A stretch of 49,846 nucleotides of DNA from Deltaproteobacteria bacterium HGW-Deltaproteobacteria-15 (GCA_002840535.1 PHBH01000075.1:1-49846), one strand, 5' to 3'. Numbered from the stretch's first letter, positions 40,425 to 49,713 are shown. A program made the numbers and translations. Notes: generated by a model from the letters alone, not told the origin.

Positions 40425-43004
40425 ATGGAAAGGATAATAACTCTGCTCAAAAGGCTCTTCCCCGGGAAATGGGGGCGGGAGAGCCACCATTTCAAGCTCC
40501 TTCTGAACGCAAACAACAAAGCCCTCGCCATTATGGCCGAAATTGGAGAGGCTCTGAAAGGGATCAGTCCCTTTGGAATGAGCTTTGTTCGATCGCGCTG
40601 CACTGCCGCATCCACCAGTGTGTTTCAAATTGTGAGGAATCTGACCGAGCTTGCCCCCGGCAAGTATGAAGCGCTGTTCGATCGCTTCAAGGAAATCCAA
40701 AAAGCCCTCAATGTTCCTATCCGGCATGACCATCTCGTCACGCAGGGTCCTCCGGTCATCCCTATGGATGAAGTGAACAAGTCCATGGCCGATCTCGTGG
40801 GCAGCAAACTGGCCAACCTGGGAGAGATCAGAAAAGGGATCAGTGTCAAGGTGCCCCGCGGATTTGCGATCACCTCATCCGCTTACGAAGCGTTCATGAA
40901 AGAGAACGACCTTCAGACCGAAATCGATCGGCGCATTCAGTCCACCGACATGGGAAGCATGGATCAGCTCTATACCCTGAGCGCGTCGATCCAGCAGAAG
41001 ATCATCAACTCCCCCGTTCCCGAACAGGTGGAACGCAGTATCCGGGAGCATTACCTCAGGCTTTCGGACCATGGAAGAAGGACCACGGTGGCGATGAGAA
41101 GCAGCGCCCTCGGGGAAGACCTCCCCGGCGCCTCCTTTGCAGGCCAATACCGGTCCGAACTCAATGTGAGCGGCGACAGCATCCTCGATGCCTACAAAGG
41201 GATCCTGGCAAGCAAGTACGGCCTTCCTGCCATGGCTTACCGGTTGAACCGGGGAATACCGGACGAGCAGATAGCCATGTGCGTTGGCTGCATGGAGATG
41301 GTGGACGCCCTCTCCGGCGGTGTAGCGTACTCCAGGAATCCATTAAACATCCTGGACGATGCGGTCGTGATCAATGCGGTGTGGGGGCTTCCCAAATCGG
41401 TGGTGGACGGAAGCACCGCGTGCGATCTGTTCGTGATCGAGAGGGGAGATCCCATGCGCGTGCTCCGGAAGGAGGTGGCCAGGAAGGATCAGAAGTTCGT
41501 ATGCTATCCCGAGGAGGGGGTATGCCGGATGGATCTGACAGGAGAGCAGAGTCACCTGCAATCCATCACCGATGAGCAGGCCCTTGGAGTGGCCCGCCTC
41601 GCCGTGGAGATCGAACAGTTCTATCGAACGCCCCAGGACGTGGAATGGGCGCTTGAAAAAGACGGTTCCATTGTGCTGCTCCAATGTCGCCCCCTTCAGC
41701 AAAGGACCGATTCCGAAGAGAGCGCCGGCAGGAATGTGAATGCAGAGAAACCCGCGAAAGTGATCCTCAAGGGAGGTGTCGTTGCGAGCTCCGGTGTTGC
41801 CGCCGGTCCTGTTTTTATCGTCCGGAAAGACGTGGACGCCCTGAAATTTCCCTCAGGCGGGATCCTGGTTGCAGCACAGCCGCTTCCGCGCTGGGCGCCC
41901 CTTCTCAACCGTGCCGCAGCCGTGGTCACCAGCCAGGGAGGCATTGCAGGGCACCTGGCAAATGTCTGCAGGGAATTCCGCACACCCGCCCTGTTCGGAT
42001 TAAAGGAAGTCATGGATCGTGTTGAGACGGGCGAGATGGTCACTGTGGATGCCGACGGCCTGACCCTCTACGAGGGAAGGATAGAGGAGATCCTCGAGTC
42101 CAGGGAGGAGCCGATGAATCTCATGCAAGGGAGCCCGGTGTATGAGGCCCTGAAACAGGCTGCCGATCTGATTGTCCCCCTGAATCTCCTGGATCCCGAC
42201 GCGCCCGCATTCAGGCCGGAGCGGTGCAGGACCTTTCATGACATTACCCGGTATTGTCACGAAAAAGCGGTCCACGAGATGTTCCGCTTCGGCAAGGACC
42301 ACCGCTTTCCTGAGCGATCCAGCAAGCAGTTGCTCTGCGAAGTTCCCATGCAGTGGTGGATTTTGAACCTGGATGACGGCTTTCATGAAGAGGTTGAAGG
42401 CCGGTATGTGCGGCTCGAGAATATTGTTTCCATTCCCATGCTCGCCATCTGGGAAGGAATTGCTGCCATGCCCTGGGAAGGTCCTCCGCCTGTCGACGGA
42501 AGGGGAATGATGTCGGTCATGTTCGAGGCCACCCGAAATACCGCGCTGGTTCCGGGGATGAGATCGAGCTATGGGAACAGGAACTATTTCATGATTTCCA
42601 GGAACTATTGCAGCCTGTATTCCAGGCTCGGTTTTCATTTCTCCCAGATCGAAGCCCTGGTAAGCGAGAGAGCGACCGAGAACTATATCAGCTTTCAATT
42701 TAAGGGAGGCGCAGCCGACCTGGAGAGAAGATGCAGGAGGGCGTTCTTTATCCAGGAGATTCTGGAGGAGTATGGTTTCAGAACAGAAGTGAAGGAGGAT
42801 ACCCTTGTCGCCCGGCTCGCGGAAGAGGAGAAGGATTTCATGAAGGAGCGGCTCAGGATTCTGGGGTTTCTAACCATCCATACCAGGCAGCTCGATATGA
42901 TCATGGCCAATCAGGCCTCCTTGCAGTACTACAGGAACAAGATTACCGGGGATATTCGGCGGATCCTCGCCGGGCATCAGGAGGAATCTGTCCATTCGCA
43001 ATGA
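40425..43004 (+). CDS. PEP-synthase-like protein lacking the PEP-binding barrel
   Basis: An 859-aa protein. Residues ~120-425 are a PPDK/PEP-synthase N-terminal ATP-grasp domain: VGSKLANLGEIRK (125-137), VAMRSSALGEDLPGASFAGQ (222-241), GGVAYSRNP and PQDVEWALEKDG. Residues ~445-560 are the swivelling phosphohistidine domain, with SQGGIAGHLANVCREF carrying the expected His510. In PEP synthase and PPDK the next ~350 residues are a TIM barrel that binds PEP or pyruvate; here the C-terminal ~295 residues (TFHDITRYCHEKAVHEMFRF, VEGRYVRLENIVSIPMLAIW) show none of its motifs. So phosphate may be passed from ATP via His510 to an unknown acceptor. The N-terminal ~110 residues are helical. Neighbours are anion transporters and receivers. 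Confidence 0.85.
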   Translation: MERIITLLKRLFPGKWGRESHHFKLLLNANNKALAIMAEIGEALKGISPFGMSFVRSRCTAASTSVFQIVRNLTELAPGKYEALFDRFKEIQKALNVPIRHDHLVTQGPPVIPMDEVNKSMADLVGSKLANLGEIRKGISVKVPRGFAITSSAYEAFMKENDLQTEIDRRIQSTDMGSMDQLYTLSASIQQKIINSPVPEQVERSIREHYLRLSDHGRRTTVAMRSSALGEDLPGASFAGQYRSELNVSGDSILDAYKGILASKYGLPAMAYRLNRGIPDEQIAMCVGCMEMVDALSGGVAYSRNPLNILDDAVVINAVWGLPKSVVDGSTACDLFVIERGDPMRVLRKEVARKDQKFVCYPEEGVCRMDLTGEQSHLQSITDEQALGVARLAVEIEQFYRTPQDVEWALEKDGSIVLLQCRPLQQRTDSEESAGRNVNAEKPAKVILKGGVVASSGVAAGPVFIVRKDVDALKFPSGGILVAAQPLPRWAPLLNRAAAVVTSQGGIAGHLANVCREFRTPALFGLKEVMDRVETGEMVTVDADGLTLYEGRIEEILESREEPMNLMQGSPVYEALKQAADLIVPLNLLDPDAPAFRPERCRTFHDITRYCHEKAVHEMFRFGKDHRFPERSSKQLLCEVPMQWWILNLDDGFHEEVEGRYVRLENIVSIPMLAIWEGIAAMPWEGPPPVDGRGMMSVMFEATRNTALVPGMRSSYGNRNYFMISRNYCSLYSRLGFHFSQIEALVSERATENYISFQFKGGAADLERRCRRAFFIQEILEEYGFRTEVKEDTLVARLAEEEKDFMKERLRILGFLTIHTRQLDMIMANQASLQYYRNKITGDIRRILAGHQEESVHSQ

Positions 43005-43122
43005 ACAGCCGATGTCCTCTAACTGTTTACAATAGCGTTTCGGCCGGGTTGGTTGGACCTGACAACCCATTGAAATACAACAGGGTATAAGCACTCCCTC
43101 CCTGCTGGACCTTTGAGGTGCA

Positions 43123-43139
43123 TGGCATGCGACTTGCAT
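43123..43139 (+). promoter_or_regulatory. Sigma-54 (-24/-12) promoter match upstream of the SLC13 gene
   Basis: TGGCATG-N4-TTGCAT at 43123-43139 fits the RpoN consensus TGGCACG-N4-TTGCW with one difference, and the invariant GG and GC are correctly spaced. It lies about 150 nt before the SLC13 start, on the same strand, in the 43005-43290 spacer, which otherwise shows no gene. A sigma-54 activator would be required; none is encoded in the window. Confidence 0.7.
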
Positions 43140-43290
43140 TTTCCGCACAACATTGGAACCGGCTTTTCCCTCCCCCAATAGAATGCCCGATCAAAATTCG
43201 CTTTTTTGCTCATTTCGGGAGCTGACCGAAAGGAGACGGAAGTAAGATCCGTAGGCCGGACATCAGAGATCATATCCAAGGAGGAAGGTA

Positions 43291-45000
43291 ATGGTTCACC
43301 ATGGTGAAAGTTTAGCTCATGGCGCTTCAATCGATAGGAAGGAGTCATCGGGCTTTTGGGCCAGCCAGCCCGGGTACAAGCCCGTGCTGATCCTGATCGC
43401 CTTCGTCGTTTTTTGTACATTGATTATCCTCCCCCCCCCGCAAGGACTGCTCGATCTGATGAACACCGAGAACCCGCCCGGGTACAAGGTGACGGCAGGC
43501 AAGACGATTACGGACAGTGTGAATCATAAACTCCGTTCCGCCGCCTACAAAGAAGCCTCAGCAAGCAGACAGGTCCCTGCAGAAGGAAAAAAGCTGATTC
43601 CCGCTGAAGAAACGGCCCATGAGAAGGCGAAGCCCCTGCTGACCTCGGAACAAGTGGCGCGCCTGGCAAAGGCGACGCTTGTCATTTTCGCGCTTGTCGT
43701 CTTTCTCTGGGGAACGGAAGCCCTCCCGCTGGGGGCCACCGACATCCTCGTCGCGGTGATGCTTTACCTCTTCGGGATCCTGCCCATAGAGGAGATCTCA
43801 AAGGCCTACATGCAGGATGCGGTGCTCTTCATCTTCGGCATCCTGGCTGTGGCCGTGGGTGTTGCCAAGACAGGTCTCGACAAGAGGATCGGCCTGATCC
43901 TGCTGAGCCGCATCAAGAGCGCCAAGGCGTTCGCCTTCATCTTCATGCCCGCCCTCGCCATGTCCGCGAGTTTCCTGTCCGAGCACGCCCTTGTGGCCCT
44001 GTTGATCCCTGTCCTGATGGGGGTCTACAAAGTGACCTGCAGGATGTATGGTGTGGAAAAGGACCGGGCGCTCGCGATTTTCCTTCTCCTCGGCATCTGC
44101 TTTGCCGCCAATCATGGGGGACCGGGATCCCCTGCAGCGGGAGGCCGCAATGCGATCATGGTGGGGTACCTCATGGCTCACGGCGCCCCGATATCCTTTC
44201 TGGAATGGATGAAGTACGGGTTCATGTTCGTGCCCCTCATGGGTGTCGTTATCGGGGCCTACATGTATCTGCGGCTCAAGCCGCGCTTCGTAGTGGGGGG
44301 AATGAACCCGAGCGAGGTGGTCAAGTCCGAGGTGGCGCGAATGCCCAAATTCGGCGGCAAAGAGGCCATAATGGCGGTCATCCTCGTTGTTCTGGTCATC
44401 GCGTGGATCGTGCTGGGCGAAGAGGCGGGGCTGGGAGGACCGACGCTTTATGCGGTGATGGCCATGTTCCTCGCCAGAATCCTTACCTGGGACGATGTTC
44501 AGGAAGGCGTTGCCTTCGACGTGGTGGGCCTCTATGCAGCAGCCTGCGCCATGGGAGTGGCGCTCAAATTCTCGGGTGGGGCGCTATGGCTGGCACAGGC
44601 CTTTGTGGGGGTGCTTCCCGACTTCCTGGTCAAAGGCGACAACCTGACCATCGGCGTCAGTCTCGCGACCGGAATTATGACGAACTTCATGAGCGACGGC
44701 GCGACAGTGGCCTCTCTCGGGCCCATATTCCTGCCCATGGCCGACCTGGCGAACGTCCACGTGTGGAAGATAGGCCTGGCCTGCGCCTTCTCCTCTTCTT
44801 TTGCCAACTTCCTGGTGGTCGGAACCCCCAACAACGCCATAGCCTACGGCATGGGGAGGGACCCGGAAACAGGAGAGAAGCTGCTGGATGTAATGGATTT
44901 CATGAAATATGGATTGCCGATCACGATCCTGGCCTGGATTGTGCTCTGGTTCTGGGCCATTTTCGGATACTGGCGTTTTCTCTCCTGGCCGGCGATGTAA
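43291..45000 (+). CDS. SLC13/DASS-family anion:Na+ symporter
   Basis: A 569-aa permease of the divalent anion:Na+ symporter family (dicarboxylates, sulfate or similar anions). Characteristic segments are SASFLSEHALVALLIPVL, GICFAANHGGPGSPAAGGRN, MTNFMSDGATVASLGPIFLP and FLVVGTPNNAIAYGMG. Between the first helix (VLILIAFVVFCTLIILPPP) and the second (ATLVIFALVVFLWG) there is an unusual ~75-residue hydrophilic loop with many Lys, Glu and Ala. GGAGGAAGG precedes the ATG, and a sigma-54-type promoter lies ~150 nt upstream. The histidine kinase gene follows after a short repeat spacer. Confidence 0.9.
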   Translation: MVHHGESLAHGASIDRKESSGFWASQPGYKPVLILIAFVVFCTLIILPPPQGLLDLMNTENPPGYKVTAGKTITDSVNHKLRSAAYKEASASRQVPAEGKKLIPAEETAHEKAKPLLTSEQVARLAKATLVIFALVVFLWGTEALPLGATDILVAVMLYLFGILPIEEISKAYMQDAVLFIFGILAVAVGVAKTGLDKRIGLILLSRIKSAKAFAFIFMPALAMSASFLSEHALVALLIPVLMGVYKVTCRMYGVEKDRALAIFLLLGICFAANHGGPGSPAAGGRNAIMVGYLMAHGAPISFLEWMKYGFMFVPLMGVVIGAYMYLRLKPRFVVGGMNPSEVVKSEVARMPKFGGKEAIMAVILVVLVIAWIVLGEEAGLGGPTLYAVMAMFLARILTWDDVQEGVAFDVVGLYAAACAMGVALKFSGGALWLAQAFVGVLPDFLVKGDNLTIGVSLATGIMTNFMSDGATVASLGPIFLPMADLANVHVWKIGLACAFSSSFANFLVVGTPNNAIAYGMGRDPETGEKLLDVMDFMKYGLPITILAWIVLWFWAIFGYWRFLSWPAM

Positions 45001-45075
45001 ATTTCAGATTTCAAATTTCAAATTTCAGATTGTTGTGTGATTAAATTTTAAATTTCAAATTTCAGATTTCAGATT
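45001..45075. repeat. ATTTCAAATTTCAGATT-type degenerate repeat
   Basis: About seven imperfect copies of a 9-11 nt AT-rich unit (atttcagattt, caaatttca) fill the space between the SLC13 stop and the histidine-kinase start. It leaves no room for a normal ribosome site before the kinase gene. Confidence 0.75.
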
Positions 45076-45079
45076 GTTG

Positions 45080-46744
45080 ATGATGAAAACGGCCATTTAC
45101 TCAAAACTTCAGAAGAAGATCATTTCGGTTACCCTCCTGGTATCCCTCGCCCCCCTCTTGTTGCTGGGCGTGACGATCTATTATCAGTTTGCAAGGATGT
45201 ACAGGACCAAGGTGCAGGAGCAGCTCCAGTATCGGGCATGGGCCCAGGCGGAGGCCATGGATCTCTTTTTGAAGGAAAGGACGGCCATCCTGGCCGCGAT
45301 GGCGGACACCCACACCTTTAACGAGATGATCGAGGAAAAAATTCTCGGAAGCATCTTTTCCGTCATGAATGTTCGGGCCGGCGCATTTGTGGATCTGGGG
45401 GTCATCAACAATGCCGGGCAGCAATTGGCTTACGTGGGCCCTTACGAGCTCAGGGGGTTGAACTATTACCAGCAGGAATGGTTCGGTGAGGTCATGAGCA
45501 AAGGCATCTACATCAGCGATGTCTATCTCGGATACCGGCAGCTCCCCCATTTCATCATCGCTGTTCGGCGCCAGGAGGGTCAGAATCCCTGGATTTTGAG
45601 GGCCACCATAGACCCTGCCGTTTTCGGAGCGCTGGTGCGTTCCGCGCAGGTGGGAAAGACAGGAGACGCCTTTATCGTGAATGAAGCGGGCGTTTACCAG
45701 ACCCGGCCCCGCTTCGGAGGGCAAATTCTGACGGAATCGGGGCTGGACACCCGTCTTTTCGGGGGAAGCACCAGCCTCATGGAACTGAAAACCCAGGACG
45801 GGGTGGCCATGCTGTATGCGGGAAGCTGGCTAAAGAAGCACAATTGGCTCCTTCTTATCAGGCAGGAAGCGGCTGAAGAGATGGGCGGGCTCTTTACAAC
45901 CAGAAACGTGGAGATTGCCATCATCCTCTCCGGAATTTTGGCCATTGTCCTGGCCACGGTCTTTACCACACAACTTATGGTCAACCAGTTGAGAGAGTCG
46001 GACCGCAGAATGAACGGTTTGAATGCCCAGCTTGTCCAGTCTGACAAACTGGCGGCTATCGGCAAGATGGCTGCGGGAGTGGCCCACGAGATCAACAACC
46101 CCCTTGCCGTGATCCTTCAGAAGACAGGGTGGATGGAGGATCTGCTCCAGACAGAAGACTTGAAGTCCAGCGAGAATCTGGACGAATTCAAAACATCCAT
46201 CAGGAAGATCGAAGAGCACGTCGAGCGGGCGAGAAAGGTCGTCCATGGCATGTTGGGGTATGCCCGCAAGATGGAGCCTCGTTTGGAAGATGTGGATATC
46301 AACGATACCCTCAAACAAACCACTTCCCTTCTGAATAACTTCGCGAGGATCAACAACATCGTCATCCGGACCGATCTTGCCCCGGATCTGCCTATCCTGG
46401 CGAGCGACCAGGCCCAGCTTCAGCAGGTTTTTCTGAACCTCATTTCCAATGCCATCGATGCCATCGGCAAGAACGGCGTCGTTCAGATCAGCAGCATCCG
46501 TTCGGAAGACGAGGTTCATATCAGTATTTCGGACAACGGGAGGGGCATCCCGGAAGAAGCGCACAAGAAGGTTTTTGACCCGTTCTATACGACAAAGCAG
46601 AGCGGGAAGGGGACGGGACTGGGCCTCTGGATCAGCTACAACATCATCGAAAAGATGGGTGGAACCATTACCCTCGCGAGCAAGGAAGGGGAGGGAACAA
46701 CCTTTACAGTAAAGCTCCCGATTGTTGTGCCGGAGAAGAAGTAG
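45080..46744 (+). CDS. Membrane sensor histidine kinase 1
   Basis: A 554-aa sensor kinase. TM1 lies at ~13-34, a periplasmic Cache-like sensor at ~37-275 and TM2 at ~277-297. HisKA follows with His336 in AAGVAHEINNPLAV, then HATPase with Asn457 (LISNAID), DNGRGIPEE (Asp485) and GKGTGLGLWIS. The sensor contains AFVDLGVINNAG, YVGPYELRGLNYYQQEWF and YISDVYLGYRQLPHFIIAVR, a pattern repeated in the second kinase of this block. There is no HAMP domain of normal length. The start is ATG at 45080 or 45083 in an AT-rich repeat; no good Shine-Dalgarno is seen. A receiver gene follows 36 nt after the stop, its likely partner. Confidence 0.92.
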   Translation: MMKTAIYSKLQKKIISVTLLVSLAPLLLLGVTIYYQFARMYRTKVQEQLQYRAWAQAEAMDLFLKERTAILAAMADTHTFNEMIEEKILGSIFSVMNVRAGAFVDLGVINNAGQQLAYVGPYELRGLNYYQQEWFGEVMSKGIYISDVYLGYRQLPHFIIAVRRQEGQNPWILRATIDPAVFGALVRSAQVGKTGDAFIVNEAGVYQTRPRFGGQILTESGLDTRLFGGSTSLMELKTQDGVAMLYAGSWLKKHNWLLLIRQEAAEEMGGLFTTRNVEIAIILSGILAIVLATVFTTQLMVNQLRESDRRMNGLNAQLVQSDKLAAIGKMAAGVAHEINNPLAVILQKTGWMEDLLQTEDLKSSENLDEFKTSIRKIEEHVERARKVVHGMLGYARKMEPRLEDVDINDTLKQTTSLLNNFARINNIVIRTDLAPDLPILASDQAQLQQVFLNLISNAIDAIGKNGVVQISSIRSEDEVHISISDNGRGIPEEAHKKVFDPFYTTKQSGKGTGLGLWISYNIIEKMGGTITLASKEGEGTTFTVKLPIVVPEKK

Positions 46745-46780
46745 AGCTCCGCATGACGGTCGGAATGAAGGAGAATGTCC

Positions 46781-47245
46781 ATGGAACTCTTCAGAGTGCT
46801 GGTCGTGGATGATGAAACGGAGTTTTTGGAAACCCTGGTGAATCGTCTGCAAAAAAGAAACATCGATGCAACAGGCGTCCCAAGCGGCGAGGCGGCCCTT
46901 GAGCTCATGAAGAAGAAGCTGTTCGACGTGGTCATCCTCGATATCAGGATGCCGGGAGGAATGGACGGGCTCGCGGCCCTTCGCGAAATGAAGCATATCC
47001 AGCCGCTCTCAGAGGTCATTCTTCTCACGGGCCACGCTACAGTCGAGTCCAGCATCGAGGGAATGAAACTGGGCGCCTTCGACTTCCTGATCAAACCCGT
47101 CCAGATGGAAGATCTCATCATGAAGATGGCTCAGGCCTTTGAGAAGAAAGGCACTCATGAGCAGAAGATCCGGGCGGCCAGGATCAGAGAGCTGATGCGG
47201 TTTCCCGGACGCGTCTTCGATCAGGAAAAGGACGAGCCCAAATAG
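46781..47245 (+). CDS. Receiver-only response regulator 4 with RFPGR tail
   Basis: A 154-aa receiver with VLVVDDETEFLET, ILDIRMPGGMDGLAAL, LLTGHATVESSIEG and LIKPVQMEDL. The C-terminal tail (KKGTHEQKIRAARIRELMRF then PGRVFDQEKDE) is the counterpart of the tail in the receiver at 37212-37670. The start at 46781 is preferred over ATG 46775 because GAAGGAG is then 7 nt away. It follows histidine kinase 1 and is probably its phosphorylation target. Confidence 0.92.
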   Translation: MELFRVLVVDDETEFLETLVNRLQKRNIDATGVPSGEAALELMKKKLFDVVILDIRMPGGMDGLAALREMKHIQPLSEVILLTGHATVESSIEGMKLGAFDFLIKPVQMEDLIMKMAQAFEKKGTHEQKIRAARIRELMRFPGRVFDQEKDEPK

Positions 47246-47381
47246 GATTTGGAGAGCGAATCGAGCAGTGTCCGATGTCGAAGGAAGATCCAACAAGCAC
47301 TGGGACATAAAGAAAATCAAGATATCTCTCTTGGTGCCTTTGTGTCTTCGTGGCAGAAAGACTCCTGAGAAGGTCAGGAAA

Positions 47382-49070
47382 ATGAACCAGAGCCCCTACG
47401 CCAAGATGAAACGAATCATATTCCTGATTATGATCCTCGTCCCTGCCGTTCCCTTTTTTATCACGATTGGAATCGGTTACCATTACTTCACCTCTTCCAT
47501 TGAAAGCAGCACGCTGGCCACCATGACCCGGATCATGGCTGACCACCGCCGGATGATCGACTCCTTTCTGGCCGAGCGCAAGGCCGATCTGGAGTTCATT
47601 CTCAATACGCAAAACTTCGAAGAGCTTTCGGACAGCCAGAAGCTGTACGACACCTTCCTCCAGTTGCAGAAAGAGTCCAGCGCATTCGTTGACATGGGCC
47701 TCTTCAGCGAGGAAGGCATTCACCTGGTCTATTACGGGCCCTACAGACTCACGGGCAGAGATTACGGCAAAGAGGAATGGTTCCTTCAGGTGATGAAGGA
47801 CGGATCCTACATCAGCGATATTTTCCTTGGCTTCCGGAGGGTTCCCCATTTTGTCATTGCCCTGAAAAAGACCGAGCCGGAAAGATCGTGGATTCTTCGA
47901 GCGACAATCGACACCTACATATTCAATGATGTGGTCAAGAGCGTTCGGATAGGGAAAACGGGGGAAGCCTACATTGTAAATTCGGAGGGTTATCTCCAGA
48001 CCGACCGGCGCTCGGGCGGCAACCTCATGGACAGGGATTCCGAATACATCGACCACCCGGCCTCTGATTCGGGGACAAAGATCACCATCAAGAAGGACGG
48101 CTCGGGCGAGGAGTACCTGTATGCGACAACGTGGCTGACGAACAAACCATGGCTCCTGGTGGTGCGGCAGCAGAAGGCCGACGCATTCAAGGCGTTGCGT
48201 TCCGCCTCCTATGCAATCCTCCTCATTATCGTCCTGGGAGGCTGTCTCATCGTGGGGGTGGCTTTCTATCTTACGGAGTGGATTGTTCGGCGTATGGAGA
48301 AGATGGAAAGGGACCGGGAACAGTTGAGCGGTCAGCTCATCCGTGCAACCCGGCTTGCCGAACTGGGTGAAATGGCCGCCGGGTTTGCCCACGAGATAAA
48401 CAACCCTCTTCAGATCATGAAATCGGAGCAGACCCTGATTGAAACCATCTTCTCGGATCTCAAGCAAAAAGGGGAGTTGAAGGAGTCGGAGGATTTGAAA
48501 GATGTGGAAGACTCCATGAGCCAGATCAAGCTCCAGATCGACAGGTGCGCAAAGATCACACAGGCCATTCTCAGGTTCGGCCGCCAGAGCGATTCGGCGC
48601 CAAAGGATATCGACCTTTCCGTCTTCATCCCGGATGTCCTCGCCATGGTCGAGAAAAAGGCGGCCGTCCAGGGGATCAAACTGGAAAGAGATATCCTGCC
48701 GCATACTCCTCTCATCCATGCGGATCCCTCCCAGCTCCAGCAGGTCTTCATCAACCTTGTCAACAATGCGATCGACGCCATTGCGGATCGACATGGATCA
48801 GAAGGAGGCGAGCTCTCCGTTCAGGCGCGGCCGGCCACGAATGGAAGGGTGATGATTGCGATAGCGGACAACGGCATCGGCATCAGCCCTGAGAACCTCA
48901 AAAGGGTTTTCGCTCCCTTCTTCACGACCAAACCCGTGGGAAAGGGTACGGGGCTGGGGCTTTCCGTTTGCTATGGAATTGTCGACGGCATGGGAGGCAC
49001 GATGGAAGTCACCAGCCGGAAGGGGGTCGGGACCACCTTCACCATCCATCTTCCCGCCGCTGGAACCTGA
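47382..49070 (+). CDS. Membrane sensor histidine kinase 2
   Basis: A 562-aa kinase with the same architecture as kinase 1. TM1 is at ~11-35, the Cache-like sensor at ~37-270 (AFVDMGLFSEEG, YYGPYRLTGRDYGKEEWF, YISDIFLGFRRVPHFVIALK, WILRATIDTYIF), TM2 at ~278-297, and phospho-acceptor His337 in AAGFAHEINNPLQIM; NLVNNAIDAI, DNGIGISPEN and GKGTGLGLSVC form the ATPase domain. The frame opens to 47268, but that part translates a ctttgtgtcttcgtggcaga repeat, so the start is set at 47382. The two sensors share enough unusual motifs to be duplicates, probably tuned to different ligands. A receiver gene follows 190 nt later. Confidence 0.92.
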   Translation: MNQSPYAKMKRIIFLIMILVPAVPFFITIGIGYHYFTSSIESSTLATMTRIMADHRRMIDSFLAERKADLEFILNTQNFEELSDSQKLYDTFLQLQKESSAFVDMGLFSEEGIHLVYYGPYRLTGRDYGKEEWFLQVMKDGSYISDIFLGFRRVPHFVIALKKTEPERSWILRATIDTYIFNDVVKSVRIGKTGEAYIVNSEGYLQTDRRSGGNLMDRDSEYIDHPASDSGTKITIKKDGSGEEYLYATTWLTNKPWLLVVRQQKADAFKALRSASYAILLIIVLGGCLIVGVAFYLTEWIVRRMEKMERDREQLSGQLIRATRLAELGEMAAGFAHEINNPLQIMKSEQTLIETIFSDLKQKGELKESEDLKDVEDSMSQIKLQIDRCAKITQAILRFGRQSDSAPKDIDLSVFIPDVLAMVEKKAAVQGIKLERDILPHTPLIHADPSQLQQVFINLVNNAIDAIADRHGSEGGELSVQARPATNGRVMIAIADNGIGISPENLKRVFAPFFTTKPVGKGTGLGLSVCYGIVDGMGGTMEVTSRKGVGTTFTIHLPAAGT

Positions 49071-49263
49071 AGAGGATTCTCTCGCAGATCCTTGGATCCC
49101 GTGCGATGTTCCGCGGGAGACGCGGAGAAAGGGCGAATATCGAATGTCGAAGGAAGGAACAGGAGATTTCAATTTGAAGGTCATCTCCGGGCGCCGCACG
49201 AAAGACTTCATCGTCCAAAATTCCTTTTCGATATTCAATCATTAAGAAATGGGGGACACGCAT

Positions 49264-49713
49264 ATGAGTGAGATGAAATTGATGCTGGTGGATGACGAAG
49301 AAAGATTCCTGGAAACCACCAAGAAGCTGCTACTGAGAAAGGGCTACAACGTTCTGACCGCGACGAGCGGCTCCGAGGCCCTTGATAAGCTCATCACGGA
49401 AAACGTCCATGTAGTGATCCTCGATGTCAAGATGCCCGGGATGGATGGGGTCGCGACCTTGAAGGCGATCAAGAGCCGTTATCCTCTTGTGGAAGTCATT
49501 ATGCTGACAGGACATGCCACCGTGGAATCCGCTGTGGACGGGCTCAAGTCCGGGGCCACGGACTACCTCATGAAACCCGCTGACCTTGACGAACTGATCA
49601 AAAAGGCGGAAGAGGCCTACGAGAAGAGACAGCGGTTGGAGGAAAAGATCCGGGTCGCACAGGCGCGCGCGGTCAGAAAGTCGCCGATGGAGATCCTGAG
49701 GGATCTGAAGTAG
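49264..49713 (+). CDS. Receiver-only response regulator 5
   Basis: A 149-aa receiver with LMLVDDEERFLET, VILDVKMPGMDGVATL, IMLTGHATVESAVDG and LMKPADLDEL. The tail (EKRQRLEEKIRVAQARAVRK...MEILRDLK) is long and charged but lacks the RFPGR element. Start at 49264 has GGGGGAC about 8 nt upstream; ATG 49249 in the same frame is possible. It lies after histidine kinase 2, with a spacer of cgaatatcgaatgtcgaagg-type repeat between. Confidence 0.9.
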   Translation: MSEMKLMLVDDEERFLETTKKLLLRKGYNVLTATSGSEALDKLITENVHVVILDVKMPGMDGVATLKAIKSRYPLVEVIMLTGHATVESAVDGLKSGATDYLMKPADLDELIKKAEEAYEKRQRLEEKIRVAQARAVRKSPMEILRDLK

